From the NCBI GenBank assembly GCA_945868725.1, contig CAMBMU010000014.1, forward strand, positions 1 through 44,225: a DNA stretch of 44,225 nucleotides, read 5' to 3'. The DNA is from Spirosoma fluviale. GTDB lineage: Bacteria > Bacteroidota > Bacteroidia > Cytophagales > Cyclobacteriaceae. Position numbers and translations under genes: made by a program. Below the pieces are notes generated by a model. The model made no database searches, was not told the origin of the DNA, and saw only the letters and a list, made by a program, of their open reading frames with translations. This document shows, piece by piece, positions 23,143 through 32,259 of the stretch (positions are counted from its first letter, which is position 1; each line of letters opens with the position of its first letter).

Positions 23143-24675
23143 ATGGAAGTGCTCAACAGTTTCCTAACCTGGATCTTCAAAAATCGTCTAGGACAGATTG
23201 AAAAGTTTAAGCAGGAGCCCCATTTGGTGCAAAAAACCACCCTTTTTGACCTGGTGGAAGCAGCAAAGGATACTGAGATAGGCAAGTCCTATCATTTTGA
23301 TAAAATCAAATCTTACGAGGACTTTGCCAAGCGCGTACCCCTTTTTGATTACGAATCCTTCACTCCCTATTTTGAGAAGAACATCAAAGGGAGGCAGCAG
23401 GTGTTTTGGCCTTCGGCCATCCAGTGGTTTGCCAAATCCTCTGGAACCACCGCAGGACGTAGCAAATACATTCCTGTATCAGATGAAAGTTTGGAAGAGT
23501 GCCATTTTAAGGGGGGGAAAGACATGGTGTCACTTTATGTGAATAATTTTCCCGACACTAAAGTATTTACTGGAAAAAGCTTGTCTGTTGGGGGAGCGCT
23601 TGAGAAAAAGCCCCTCCATTCCAAAGGAATTGCGCGTGCTGGGGATGTGTCAGCATTGATCATGCACAATCTCCCGATATGGGCACAGTTTATACGCACC
23701 CCTTCCCTAGAGGTAGCTTTGATGTCGGACTGGGAGGCGAAGATTGAGCGCATGGCTCGGGAGACCATGGATGAAAATGTGACTTCCATCGCGGGGGTAC
23801 CTACCTGGACGATTGTCTTGCTCCAGCGTATTTTGGAATTGAAAAAGGCCTCCAATATCCTAGAAGTATGGCCCAACTTGGAAGTATTTTTTCATGGAGC
23901 GGTGGCTTTTGGGCCGTATCGAAATTTGTTCAAGGAGTTGATCCCTTCCGATAAAATGCGGTACATGGAAACCTACAATGCTTCGGAGGGATTTTTTGGG
24001 ATGCAGGATCAGCCAGATTCGGATGAACTTTTGCTCTTGCTGGACTATGGGATTTTTTACGAGTTTATTCCTACCGAGGACTTGGAAAAGGAAACCCCTC
24101 GCGTGATTTCTCTGGAAGGGGTAGAAGTAGGGAAAAATTATGCCTTGTTGATTTCCACCAATGGAGGGCTATGGCGTTATAAAATCGGTGATACCGTCAA
24201 ATTTACCAGTATCCTTCCCTACCGGTTTCGGATCTCTGGCAGAACGAAGCATTTTATCAATGCCTTCGGAGAAGAAGTAATTGTGGAAAATGCAGATGCA
24301 GCCATTTCCTATGCCTGTGTACATACGGGAGCCACGCTGACCAATTTTACCGCAGCGCCCATCTACTTTGAGGACAGTCAATCCAAAGGAGCGCATGAGT
24401 GGGTGGTGGAATTTAAAAGTCCGCCCTCAGATTTAGAAGACTTTGCAGATAAATTAGACCAGCATTTGCGTGAGATTAACTCCGATTACGATGCAAAAAG
24501 GTACAAAAATCTAGCCTTGCAGCGCCTTCAGCTCCATGCTGCTCCAACAGGACTTTTTGAGTCTTGGCTGGCCAAAAAAGGGAAGCTTGGGGGGCAGCAC
24601 AAAGTGCCTCGCCTCTCCAATTCTAGAGAATTCATGGAGGAAATTTTGGCAATGCTTCCGCAATCAACAAAATAG
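23143..24675 (+). CDS. GH3-family acyl-adenylating protein
   Basis: This 510-residue protein starts in the base after the lptB stop. It shows the GH3 layout: PLFDYESFTPYFEKNIKGRQ, WFAKSSGTTAGRSKYIPVSD (the P-loop-like SSGTT phosphate motif), YMETYNASEGFFGMQDQP, and IGDTVKFTSILPYRFRISGR. Plant GH3 enzymes adenylate an acyl acid and couple it to an amino acid. Bacterial homologues are widespread in Bacteroidota, with unknown substrates. The tight junction with lptB suggests an envelope or lipid role, which is inference. Confidence 0.9.
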   Translation: MEVLNSFLTWIFKNRLGQIEKFKQEPHLVQKTTLFDLVEAAKDTEIGKSYHFDKIKSYEDFAKRVPLFDYESFTPYFEKNIKGRQQVFWPSAIQWFAKSSGTTAGRSKYIPVSDESLEECHFKGGKDMVSLYVNNFPDTKVFTGKSLSVGGALEKKPLHSKGIARAGDVSALIMHNLPIWAQFIRTPSLEVALMSDWEAKIERMARETMDENVTSIAGVPTWTIVLLQRILELKKASNILEVWPNLEVFFHGAVAFGPYRNLFKELIPSDKMRYMETYNASEGFFGMQDQPDSDELLLLLDYGIFYEFIPTEDLEKETPRVISLEGVEVGKNYALLISTNGGLWRYKIGDTVKFTSILPYRFRISGRTKHFINAFGEEVIVENADAAISYACVHTGATLTNFTAAPIYFEDSQSKGAHEWVVEFKSPPSDLEDFADKLDQHLREINSDYDAKRYKNLALQRLQLHAAPTGLFESWLAKKGKLGGQHKVPRLSNSREFMEEILAMLPQSTK

Positions 24676-24714
24676 AAAATTTATGTTTTTCAACCTTCAG
24701 CAGTTAACTCAATC

Positions 24715-25656
24715 GTGACTAAAGTTCATCTCATCCTCATCTACGTCTTATTGGTCCTTTGCTTAGGTTTGGCACTTTTTGCTGTTTTTAATGAGAACCA
24801 GCTGGGGGGAAAGCTAGGGCTTACTTCTTTTCCACGAGAGCAAAAAGATTCGGTAGCTCTATTTGAACTTCCTGCTGAACTATCTTTTGCGGGGGAAAAG
24901 GTGCCCCTAGAGCAAGCAGATGTTGTAGAGCGACTCGAGCGGGAGCTCTATGTGAATGCCTATTGGGAGTCCAACCTCATTTTGCTTTTTAAGCGAAGTA
25001 AAAAATATCTCCCAGAAATCGAGCGCTTGCTTCAAGAGCAGGGCGTGCCCGATGACTTTAAGTACTTGGCCATTGCTGAAAGTGGCCTATTGAATGCGAG
25101 CTCATCCGCTGGGGCAAAAGGGTACTGGCAAATTTTGGAAGAAACGGGCAAGGAATATGGGTTAGAAATCACCGAATCGGTAGACGAGCGCTACCATTTG
25201 GAGCAGTCTACTCTAGCTGCCGCGGCCTATTTAAAAAAGGCACATCAAAAATTTGGAGACTGGACTGCAGTGGCCGCTAGCTACAATATGGGACAGTCCG
25301 GCTTTTCAAAAAGACAAGAAGAGCAGTCTCATCGCAATTACTACGACCTGTACCTCAATGAGGAAACGAGCCGGTACCTGTTTCGGATTTTGGCCTTCAA
25401 ACTTCTATTCGAAAATCCAAAAGCCTTTGGATACCACCTACAGGAGAAAGACTACTATTACTTTCCGGAGTTTCGAGAACTTGAAGTGACCACAGATCTT
25501 CCCGACCTAGCGATTTGGGCGAAGGAACAAGGCAGTAGTTACAAATACCTCAAACGCTACAACCCTTGGTTGAGGGCACAGGAGCTACAGGTGAAAAAAG
25601 GAAAGCGCTATACCATTCGGCTTCCAAAACTCGAAGCGGCTGCTGAAAAAAATTAA
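24715..25656 (+). CDS. Membrane-anchored lytic transglycosylase
   Basis: This 313-residue protein has a GTG start and an N-terminal membrane segment (VHLILIYVLLVLCLGLALF). The SLT (goose-lysozyme-like) domain has the catalytic Glu in YLAIAESGLLNASSSAGAKG, followed by YWQILEETGKEYGL and AAASYNMGQSGFSKR. It cleaves peptidoglycan glycan strands to give anhydro ends. The C-terminal part, with YLKRYNPWLRAQELQVKKG, resembles a degenerate LysM-type end. MltD-like proteins in Bacteroidota share this build. It is the last gene of the recJ-lptB-GH3 run, separated by about 39 bases. Confidence 0.87.
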   Translation: MTKVHLILIYVLLVLCLGLALFAVFNENQLGGKLGLTSFPREQKDSVALFELPAELSFAGEKVPLEQADVVERLERELYVNAYWESNLILLFKRSKKYLPEIERLLQEQGVPDDFKYLAIAESGLLNASSSAGAKGYWQILEETGKEYGLEITESVDERYHLEQSTLAAAAYLKKAHQKFGDWTAVAASYNMGQSGFSKRQEEQSHRNYYDLYLNEETSRYLFRILAFKLLFENPKAFGYHLQEKDYYYFPEFRELEVTTDLPDLAIWAKEQGSSYKYLKRYNPWLRAQELQVKKGKRYTIRLPKLEAAAEKN

Positions 25657-25819
25657 ATTTTTTGAGTGAATTGTAAACTACTTGTTTCAATTATGGGTTT
25701 CGGTAGTTGTGCATCCCAATACCGGGAAGGAAGTGCTTCCAAGTAGATCACCCAAAATCAACTTGAACTAGACTTCTGAGGCTTTCCAGGTTTTACCCAT
25801 TAGACTCTTGCGATCAAGA

Positions 25820-26965
25820 ATGCGTACTTCTTCCCTTTTCGAACAAGCCCAAGAATTTCTTCAGTTGTACTATTCCGAATCCAACTTGGCCGGATTAGAA
25901 AAACGGCTGGACCAGGTTCAAGTTGAAATCTTTCAGACAGGGACCTATCGCCTGACCGAAAAAGAGCTGAGCTATGGATCGAAGCTGGCCTGGCGAAATA
26001 GCAACCGCTGCATGGGGAGACTTTTTTGGAAAACGCTAAAAGTTAGAGATCGGAGGACCCTAATAAGTGCAGAGGAGGTATTTGCCGATGCGATGGCCCA
26101 CCTTAAATCAGCCACTCAGGGAGGGAAAATTCGTTCCACTATATCCGTCTATGCTACTGCCGATGCCGGAGATTCTGGATTTCGTATTTTAAATAAGCAG
26201 CTAGTCCGATTTGCAGGTTATACGCTTCCCAATGGAGAGATTTTGGGAGACCCCGATGCGGTTCCTTTTACGAGTTACTGCAGGTCCTTGGGTTGGGAGG
26301 GAAAAAACACCGCGTTTGATGTACTCCCTTTGGTCATTCAGCGTGATGGAGAGCCTGCCCGCTGGTTTGCCATTCCAGAAGAGCAGGTACTTCGAGTGAA
26401 TTTAGTCCATCCGGACTATTCTTGGTTTCAAGAACTAGGACTGCAGTGGTATGCCGTACCCGTGATTTCCGACATGCGGCTGGAGATCGGGGGCATATCC
26501 TTTCCCTGTGCGCCCTTCAATGGCTGGTACATGCTCACGGAGATTGCTGCTAGGAATCTTGGAGATGAACAGCGCTACAATATGCTGCCAGTAATTGCCA
26601 AAAAATTGAATTTGGACCAACGTCAGCTGAAGACACTTTGGAAAGACAAAGCGATGCTGGTTCTACAGGAGGCCGTGCTATTTTCCTATCAAGCCCAAGG
26701 CGTGACCTTGGTAGATCACCACACTGCCTCCGAGCAGTTTTTAGAATTTTGCAAGCAAGAGGAGGCAAAGGGCCGAACGGTACAGGCGGACTGGGCATGG
26801 ATTGTACCTCCAGCTGCAGGTTCGACGCTTGGGGTGTTCCATCAGGAATGGGAGAATCAAATCTTGTCTCCTAATTTTCATTACCAGCCTGCTGCTTGGA
26901 AGCAAGAGGAAGCTTCAAAAACACCCAATTTTGCTGCGGGGAAGTGCCCTTTTTCTGGCAACTAA
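25820..26965 (+). CDS. nos: Bacterial nitric oxide synthase, oxygenase domain only
   Basis: About 381 residues from ATG 25820 (a TTG four codons earlier is possible). NOS oxygenase turns L-arginine into citrulline and NO. The heme-thiolate Cys64 lies in AWRNSNRCMGRLFW. The pterin and substrate region is intact: LGLQWYAVPVISDMRLEIGG, then FPCAPFNGWYMLTEIAARNL with the arginine-binding Glu241, then DEQRYNMLPVIA. There is no FMN/FAD/NADPH reductase part, as in Bacillus and Deinococcus bNOS, so it must borrow electrons from a general flavodoxin or ferredoxin reductase. The C-terminus carries an extra FAAGKCPFSGN. It stands alone between the transglycosylase and uvrA. Confidence 0.95.
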   Translation: MRTSSLFEQAQEFLQLYYSESNLAGLEKRLDQVQVEIFQTGTYRLTEKELSYGSKLAWRNSNRCMGRLFWKTLKVRDRRTLISAEEVFADAMAHLKSATQGGKIRSTISVYATADAGDSGFRILNKQLVRFAGYTLPNGEILGDPDAVPFTSYCRSLGWEGKNTAFDVLPLVIQRDGEPARWFAIPEEQVLRVNLVHPDYSWFQELGLQWYAVPVISDMRLEIGGISFPCAPFNGWYMLTEIAARNLGDEQRYNMLPVIAKKLNLDQRQLKTLWKDKAMLVLQEAVLFSYQAQGVTLVDHHTASEQFLEFCKQEEAKGRTVQADWAWIVPPAAGSTLGVFHQEWENQILSPNFHYQPAAWKQEEASKTPNFAAGKCPFSGN

Positions 26966-27047
26966 CTTCAGGGTAAAGTCTTCTGGATGACCTTTTTCGT
27001 TCGGCAAAAATAGCGTACTTTCACCGATTCCTAATTTTCGCAAAAAC

Positions 27048-29879
27048 ATGACCCAATCCCCTGCGGTACAGGAAGAATTCCTAGAAATTTTTGGAGCCCG
27101 AGAGCACAACTTAAAGAACATCGACCTGAAGATTCCACGCAATAAAGTAGTGGTGATCACTGGTCTAAGTGGGAGCGGAAAAAGCTCCTTGGCTTTTGAT
27201 ACCATTTATGCAGAGGGGCAGCGCAGGTACATGGAGAGTTTTTCGGCCTATGCCCGTTCTTTCTTGGGCGGGATGGAGCGTCCCGATGTGGACAAGATCA
27301 ATGGACTCTCCCCTGTCATTGCGATCGAGCAAAAGACCACTTCCAAAAACCCACGATCCACGGTAGGCACAGTCACAGAAATTTATGACTTCATGCGTCT
27401 TCTATTTGCCAGGGCTGCAGATGCATATTCTTACCACAGCGGCAAGCCGATGATCCGACAGACGGAGGATCAAATTTTGGAGCAGCTTTTCACCAAGTTT
27501 GTAGGCAAGAAATTATACCTCCTAGCTCCGGTTGTGAAAGGGCGAAAAGGACACTACCGTGAGCTTTTTGAACAGGTGCGTAAGTTGGGATTCTCCAAGG
27601 TTCGGGTAGATGGTGTCGTGCTCGAGGTGGCTCCCAAAATGCAGTTGGACCGCTACAAAATCCACGACATTGAGATCGTCATCGACCGCATTGTAGCAGA
27701 GGAAGACGATCGTTTTCGAATTACCCAGTCTCTCAAATCCGCCTTGCAACACGGCAAAGGAGTGCTGATGTTACGGGAAGAAAGCGGAGAAATTCACTAT
27801 TTCTCCAAGTACCTGATGGATCCCGAAACGGGCCTTTCCTACGAGGAGCCAGCACCCAATAGTTTTTCGTTCAACTCTCCCTATGGAGCTTGCCCCAGCT
27901 GCAATGGTTTGGGCGTAATCGAAGAAATTACTCGGGAAAGTATTTTCCCCGATCCGAATTTGAGCATTACCCGTGGAGGGATTGCTCCTCTTGGGGAGTA
28001 TCGGGACATTTGGATATTCAAAAAGATTGAAGCACTCCTCAAGCATTACAAATGCAGTTTGAGTACACCGATAAAAGACCTTCCCGAAGCCGTAGTGGAG
28101 GTGCTTTTGTATGGGGACAAGATTGAGGTGGCCGTAGATTCGGTAAAGTATCCGGGTACGCAGTGGAACACGACTTTTGAGGGGATTATCAATTTTCTCC
28201 AGAAATACCAGGAGGGGAGCTCCGACAAAATCCAGGAATGGGTAGCGGAGTTTACCGTTTCCAAAACCTGTCCAGAATGCCAAGGCTATCGGCTCAAAAA
28301 GGAAGCCCTCCATTTTAAGTTGGACGGCACCCATATTGGGGAGTTGGCGATGCTAGATATCCAAGGCCTTGCAGGCTGGTTTGAAGGACTAGAATCGCGC
28401 CTTTCTGAGAAGCAGCAGCGCATCGGTGCTGAGGTGCTCAAAGAAATCAGAAAGCGCATTGGCTTTCTTCTAGATATTGGACTGGACTATCTTTCTTTAA
28501 ACAGACCCTTGCGAACCCTTTCAGGAGGAGAGGCCCAGCGGATTCGTTTGGCTACGCAGATAGGGACCCAGCTGGTAGGAGTGCTTTACATTTTGGATGA
28601 ACCCAGTATTGGGCTCCATCAACGAGACAATGTGAAGTTAATTCAGGCCTTGAAGCGACTCCGAGACTTGGGCAATTCGGTACTGGTAGTGGAGCATGAC
28701 AAGGACATGATGCTGGAGTCAGACTACATCATCGATATGGGACCTGGAGCAGGAAGACATGGTGGGCATGTGGTGGCTTCGGGCACACCGGAGCAGCTCT
28801 TACAATCTGATTCGGTGACTGCACGCTACCTGCAAGGAAAAATTGGCTTGGACATTCCGAGTATCCGAAGAGCAGGGACTGGAGAGCAGTTGGTCTTGAA
28901 AGGCGCTCATGGCAATAACCTGAAAAATGTAACGGTAGCCTTTCCTTTGGGCACCTTAATCGTGGTCACCGGGGTATCGGGAAGTGGTAAGAGTACCTTA
29001 ATTCACGAGACGTTATTTCCTTTGCTCAATCGGGAGTTTTACAACTCCAAGAAGGAACCGATGCCATTTGACCGAATCGACGGGTTGAAGCTCTTGGACA
29101 AGGTGATTGAAGTGGATCAAAGCCCCATTGGCCGAACCCCTAGATCGAATCCAGCAACCTACACGGGCATGTTTTCGGACATTCGAACGCTGTTTACGGA
29201 GCTTCCTGAGTCCAAGATTCGGGGCTACAAGCCGGGAAGATTTTCATTTAATGTGAAAGGCGGGCGTTGTGAGGATTGTGAAGGAGCAGGGATGAAGCTG
29301 GTGGAGATGGACTTCCTTCCAGATGTGCATATTCCATGTGAGACTTGCAAGGGGAAGCGATACAACCGAGAAACCCTTGAGGTGCGGTTTAAAGGAAAGT
29401 CGATCTCCGATGTGCTCGACATGACGGTAGAGCAAGCAGTAGAATTCTTTGAATTTCTACCTAAAATCCTTCGAAAGGTCACCACGTTAAGTGAGGTTGG
29501 CTTGGGTTACATTACCCTTGGACAGCATGCCACCACCCTTTCTGGAGGAGAGGCACAGCGTGTAAAGTTGGCCACCGAGTTGTCCAAAAAGGACACCGGC
29601 AAAACCTTCTATATTTTAGATGAGCCAACAACGGGCTTGCATTTTCAAGACATTGATTTGTTGATGAATGTGCTTCAAAAATTGGTGGATAAGGGCAATA
29701 CCGTCTTGGTCATCGAGCACAACTTAGATGTGATCAAGGTGGCAGATTACCTGATCGATATGGGGCCTGAGGGAGGGAATAAAGGAGGGACAGTTGTGGT
29801 GCAAGGAAGTCCAGAAAAAGTGGCTGCACATCTAGAAAGTCACACCGGAAAATTCTTGAAGCAAGAATTACATCGCTGA
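27048..29879 (+). CDS. uvrA: Excinuclease ABC subunit UvrA
   Basis: This 943-residue damage sensor of nucleotide excision repair contains two ABC ATPase modules. Module 1 has Walker A GLSGSGKSSLAFDT near residue 38, the phrase EGQRRYMESFSAYARSFLG, and signature LSGGEAQRIRLATQI near 491. Module 2 has GVSGSGKSTLIHET near 642 and signature LSGGEAQRVKLATEL. Zinc-finger cysteines occur in ACPSCNGLGV, CPECQGYRLK and CEDCEGAGMK/CETCKGKRYN. Length is normal. It acts with mfd at 9.8 kb. The start is ATG 27048, right after the A-rich leader. Confidence 0.98.
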   Translation: MTQSPAVQEEFLEIFGAREHNLKNIDLKIPRNKVVVITGLSGSGKSSLAFDTIYAEGQRRYMESFSAYARSFLGGMERPDVDKINGLSPVIAIEQKTTSKNPRSTVGTVTEIYDFMRLLFARAADAYSYHSGKPMIRQTEDQILEQLFTKFVGKKLYLLAPVVKGRKGHYRELFEQVRKLGFSKVRVDGVVLEVAPKMQLDRYKIHDIEIVIDRIVAEEDDRFRITQSLKSALQHGKGVLMLREESGEIHYFSKYLMDPETGLSYEEPAPNSFSFNSPYGACPSCNGLGVIEEITRESIFPDPNLSITRGGIAPLGEYRDIWIFKKIEALLKHYKCSLSTPIKDLPEAVVEVLLYGDKIEVAVDSVKYPGTQWNTTFEGIINFLQKYQEGSSDKIQEWVAEFTVSKTCPECQGYRLKKEALHFKLDGTHIGELAMLDIQGLAGWFEGLESRLSEKQQRIGAEVLKEIRKRIGFLLDIGLDYLSLNRPLRTLSGGEAQRIRLATQIGTQLVGVLYILDEPSIGLHQRDNVKLIQALKRLRDLGNSVLVVEHDKDMMLESDYIIDMGPGAGRHGGHVVASGTPEQLLQSDSVTARYLQGKIGLDIPSIRRAGTGEQLVLKGAHGNNLKNVTVAFPLGTLIVVTGVSGSGKSTLIHETLFPLLNREFYNSKKEPMPFDRIDGLKLLDKVIEVDQSPIGRTPRSNPATYTGMFSDIRTLFTELPESKIRGYKPGRFSFNVKGGRCEDCEGAGMKLVEMDFLPDVHIPCETCKGKRYNRETLEVRFKGKSISDVLDMTVEQAVEFFEFLPKILRKVTTLSEVGLGYITLGQHATTLSGGEAQRVKLATELSKKDTGKTFYILDEPTTGLHFQDIDLLMNVLQKLVDKGNTVLVIEHNLDVIKVADYLIDMGPEGGNKGGTVVVQGSPEKVAAHLESHTGKFLKQELHR

Positions 29880-29960
29880 ATATAGGCTTAAAATCAAGCC
29901 GTTCGCCCTCTTATCAAATTGGGAGGCCCACCTAGGTTTACTTGGTTAACTTTGTCAAGC

Positions 29961-31013
29961 ATGAACAGGAGCACACTCTATTGGTTATTGCAGGTACTAG
30001 GCTGGGGAAGCTTTGCTTTTGTCAATGTTTTTTTTGCTTCCTTATCTGAGGGGATTTCTCCCCTGCAAACCTGGGCCTTTGTGGCCTTGGCTTCATTTTA
30101 CTTGCTTTCTACCCATGCTTTCCGGTTACTTATCAAATCATACGGCTGGTTTCGCTTAGGAATCTTCCGTTTGATCGCTCAAGTTCTTGTAGCGGTAGGC
30201 GTAATGGCGGTCAGTAATGTCTTGGCCCAGGTGCTGATTAATTTGGCTTTTGGCACGCTTAACCCTGGATTTGATTTTCGGGCTTTGGTGATCTCAGTCA
30301 ACCTGTTTGTGAGCTTTCTCTACTATGGTTTTTGGGTCCTACTCTATTTTGTTTTTCATTTTTTGGATAATTACAATACTACTCTTCGCTACGAGGCAAA
30401 GATTAATGAAATACGGCTCAATCATTTAAAGAGTCAGCTCAACCCCCATTTTATTTTCAATGCCTTGAATTCGGTGCGTGCCTTGGTAGATGAGGACCCT
30501 GTCAAAGCGAAATCTGCCATTACCCGAATTTCGAATATGCTTCGTTTTTCCCTGATGATGGATAAAAAGCAGGTGATTGACCTAGCCGATGAGCTGGCGA
30601 CGGTGAAGGATTATTTAGCCTTGGAATCCATTCGTTTTGAAGAGCGGCTGCAGGTGGAATACCAGATTGAGGACGGATCTTATGCCTATAAAATTCCTCC
30701 CATGATGTTACAGACCATTGTGGAAAATGCGATCAAACATGGGATTTCCAATTTGGTCAAAGGAGGCCTGATAGAAATTAAATGCCGAGAAGGCCTGCAA
30801 GAGGAACTGTATATTCAGGTAAAAAATAGTGGTCAATACGCGCCCCTGCCGGCAAGCAAACGAAGGGAAGAAGAAGGGAATGGGATAGAAAATACCCAAC
30901 AGCGCTTGGCACTCTTGTATGGCGATCAGGCAAGCTTCCGAATCTTCAACTCTGGGGACCAATTTGTGATTACAGAAATAAAAATTCCAAAACAAAGACT
31001 TACTTTAGACTAA
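29961..31013 (+). CDS. LytS/YehU-type sensor histidine kinase
   Basis: About 350 residues. Four hydrophobic helices (residues 1-130; LYWLLQVLGWGSFAFVNVFF first) form a membrane sensor without a large outside domain. The His_kinase module has RLNHLKSQLNPHFIFNALNS with phospho-accepting His163, and a HATPase part with MLQTIVENAIKHGISN and NGIENTQQRLALLYG. I chose ATG 29961. The frame from TTG 29919 adds 14 unrelated residues. A TAnnTTTG match (29947-29954) ends only six bases before this ATG, so the transcript may be leaderless. The LytTR regulator follows by 17 bases, making a clear two-component pair. Confidence 0.93.
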   Translation: MNRSTLYWLLQVLGWGSFAFVNVFFASLSEGISPLQTWAFVALASFYLLSTHAFRLLIKSYGWFRLGIFRLIAQVLVAVGVMAVSNVLAQVLINLAFGTLNPGFDFRALVISVNLFVSFLYYGFWVLLYFVFHFLDNYNTTLRYEAKINEIRLNHLKSQLNPHFIFNALNSVRALVDEDPVKAKSAITRISNMLRFSLMMDKKQVIDLADELATVKDYLALESIRFEERLQVEYQIEDGSYAYKIPPMMLQTIVENAIKHGISNLVKGGLIEIKCREGLQEELYIQVKNSGQYAPLPASKRREEEGNGIENTQQRLALLYGDQASFRIFNSGDQFVITEIKIPKQRLTLD

Positions 31014-31030
31014 TTAACTCGATTCATAAT

Positions 31031-31765
31031 ATGAGAGCCCTAGTAATTGACGACGAACGCTTAGCCCGTAAGGAGCTAATCAATTTATTGAATCAACTGG
31101 AGACTGTTGAAGTGGTAGGTGAAGCAGTGAATGTAGAGGATGCCAAAGAAAAAATTGATCAGCTCCAGCCAGATGTGATTTTTTTAGATATTCAGATGCC
31201 CGAAAAAACAGGCTTTGATCTCTTGGAGGAGCTAGACCAAGTCCCGCATGTCATCTTTACTACTGCTTACGACGAGTATGCACTCAAAGCCTTCCAAGTG
31301 AATGCACTTGACTACTTGCTCAAGCCCATTGATCCCAAGCGATTGGAGGATGCAGTGCTAAAGCTTCAAGGAAAAATGGAGGGTATTGCCAAACGAGATG
31401 GACTGGAAGGCCTTGGTAGCCAAAAGAAATTGACCTTAGAGGATCAGGTTTTTGTAAAGGATGGAGACCGTTGCTGGTTTGTGCGGCTTTCCAATGTGCG
31501 TCTCTTTGAATCGGATGGCAATTACATCAAGGTTTATTTTGACAACTTCAAGCCGATGATTCACAAGTCCTTGAATGCCTTGGATGAGCGCTTGGACGAG
31601 AAATCTTTTTTCCGAGCCAGCCGAAAGCACATCATCAATCTGGGTTGGGTAGAGGCCATTGAGCCATGGTTTAATGGTGGACTTGTAGTCACCCTCAAGG
31701 GCGGAGATCGTATCGAAGTCAGCCGTAGACAGGCGGCACGCTTTAAAGAAATGATGAGTTTGTAA
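31031..31765 (+). CDS. LytTR-family response regulator
   Basis: The 244-residue protein has a receiver domain with acidic pocket VIDDER and phospho-acceptor Asp53 in VIFLDIQMPEKTGFDLL, then TTAYDEYALKAF and the KP switch LDYLLKPIDP. The C-terminal LytTR DNA-binding domain (about 130-244) reads VRLFESDGNYIKVYF, FFRASRKHIINLGWVEAI, GDRIEVSRRQAARFKEMM. It partners the kinase just upstream. LytTR regulators in Bacteroidota commonly control surface or exported functions; no target is evident here. Confidence 0.95.
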   Translation: MRALVIDDERLARKELINLLNQLETVEVVGEAVNVEDAKEKIDQLQPDVIFLDIQMPEKTGFDLLEELDQVPHVIFTTAYDEYALKAFQVNALDYLLKPIDPKRLEDAVLKLQGKMEGIAKRDGLEGLGSQKKLTLEDQVFVKDGDRCWFVRLSNVRLFESDGNYIKVYFDNFKPMIHKSLNALDERLDEKSFFRASRKHIINLGWVEAIEPWFNGGLVVTLKGGDRIEVSRRQAARFKEMMSL

Positions 31766-31791
31766 CAAATCAAAACCCTGAAATTCTCCCC

Positions 31792-32208
31792 ATGACCTTC
31801 CGTAAAATTACCATTAAAGCGATTATTCTTACAGACAAGAAAAAAGCCTGGGACTATTATACCCTGCCTGAGCACATAGTAAATTGGAATTTTGCCTCTG
31901 ACGAATGGCATTGCCCGCGAGCAAGCAATGAGTTGATTGTAGGAGGGAAATACTACACTCGGATGGAGGCCAAATTCGGAGAAATTGGTTTTGACTTTGA
32001 AGGCACCTACACCGAGGTGTTGCCTGATGAGGGATTTACCTTCAAGTTGTCCGACGAGAGAGAAGTCAGTGTCAGCTTTACTGAGGAAGAAGGGCAGACC
32101 CAAGTACAGGTGATTTTCGATGCCGAAACTGAAAACCCGATCAAACTACAGACTCAAGGATGGCAAACCATTCTCAATCAGTACAAAAAGTATACGGAGG
32201 CAAACTGA
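31792..32208 (+). CDS. AHSA1-type SRPBCC protein
   Basis: This 138-residue protein begins MTFRKITIKAIILTDKKKAW. It shows the AHSA1/SRPBCC pattern: KAWDYYTLPEHIVNWNFASD, YTRMEAKFGEIGFDFEGTYT, SVSFTEEEGQTQVQVIFD, and the closing QTQGWQTILNQYKKY. The family folds around a hydrophobic pocket and often has stress or lipid-linked roles; no reaction can be named. It lies 26 bases after the response regulator and may be cotranscribed with it. Confidence 0.85.
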   Translation: MTFRKITIKAIILTDKKKAWDYYTLPEHIVNWNFASDEWHCPRASNELIVGGKYYTRMEAKFGEIGFDFEGTYTEVLPDEGFTFKLSDEREVSVSFTEEEGQTQVQVIFDAETENPIKLQTQGWQTILNQYKKYTEAN

Positions 32209-32259
32209 GCCTTCTTTAAGCCAGGGGAACTAATCTTTTAACATTTTAAGGCTGCTCCC

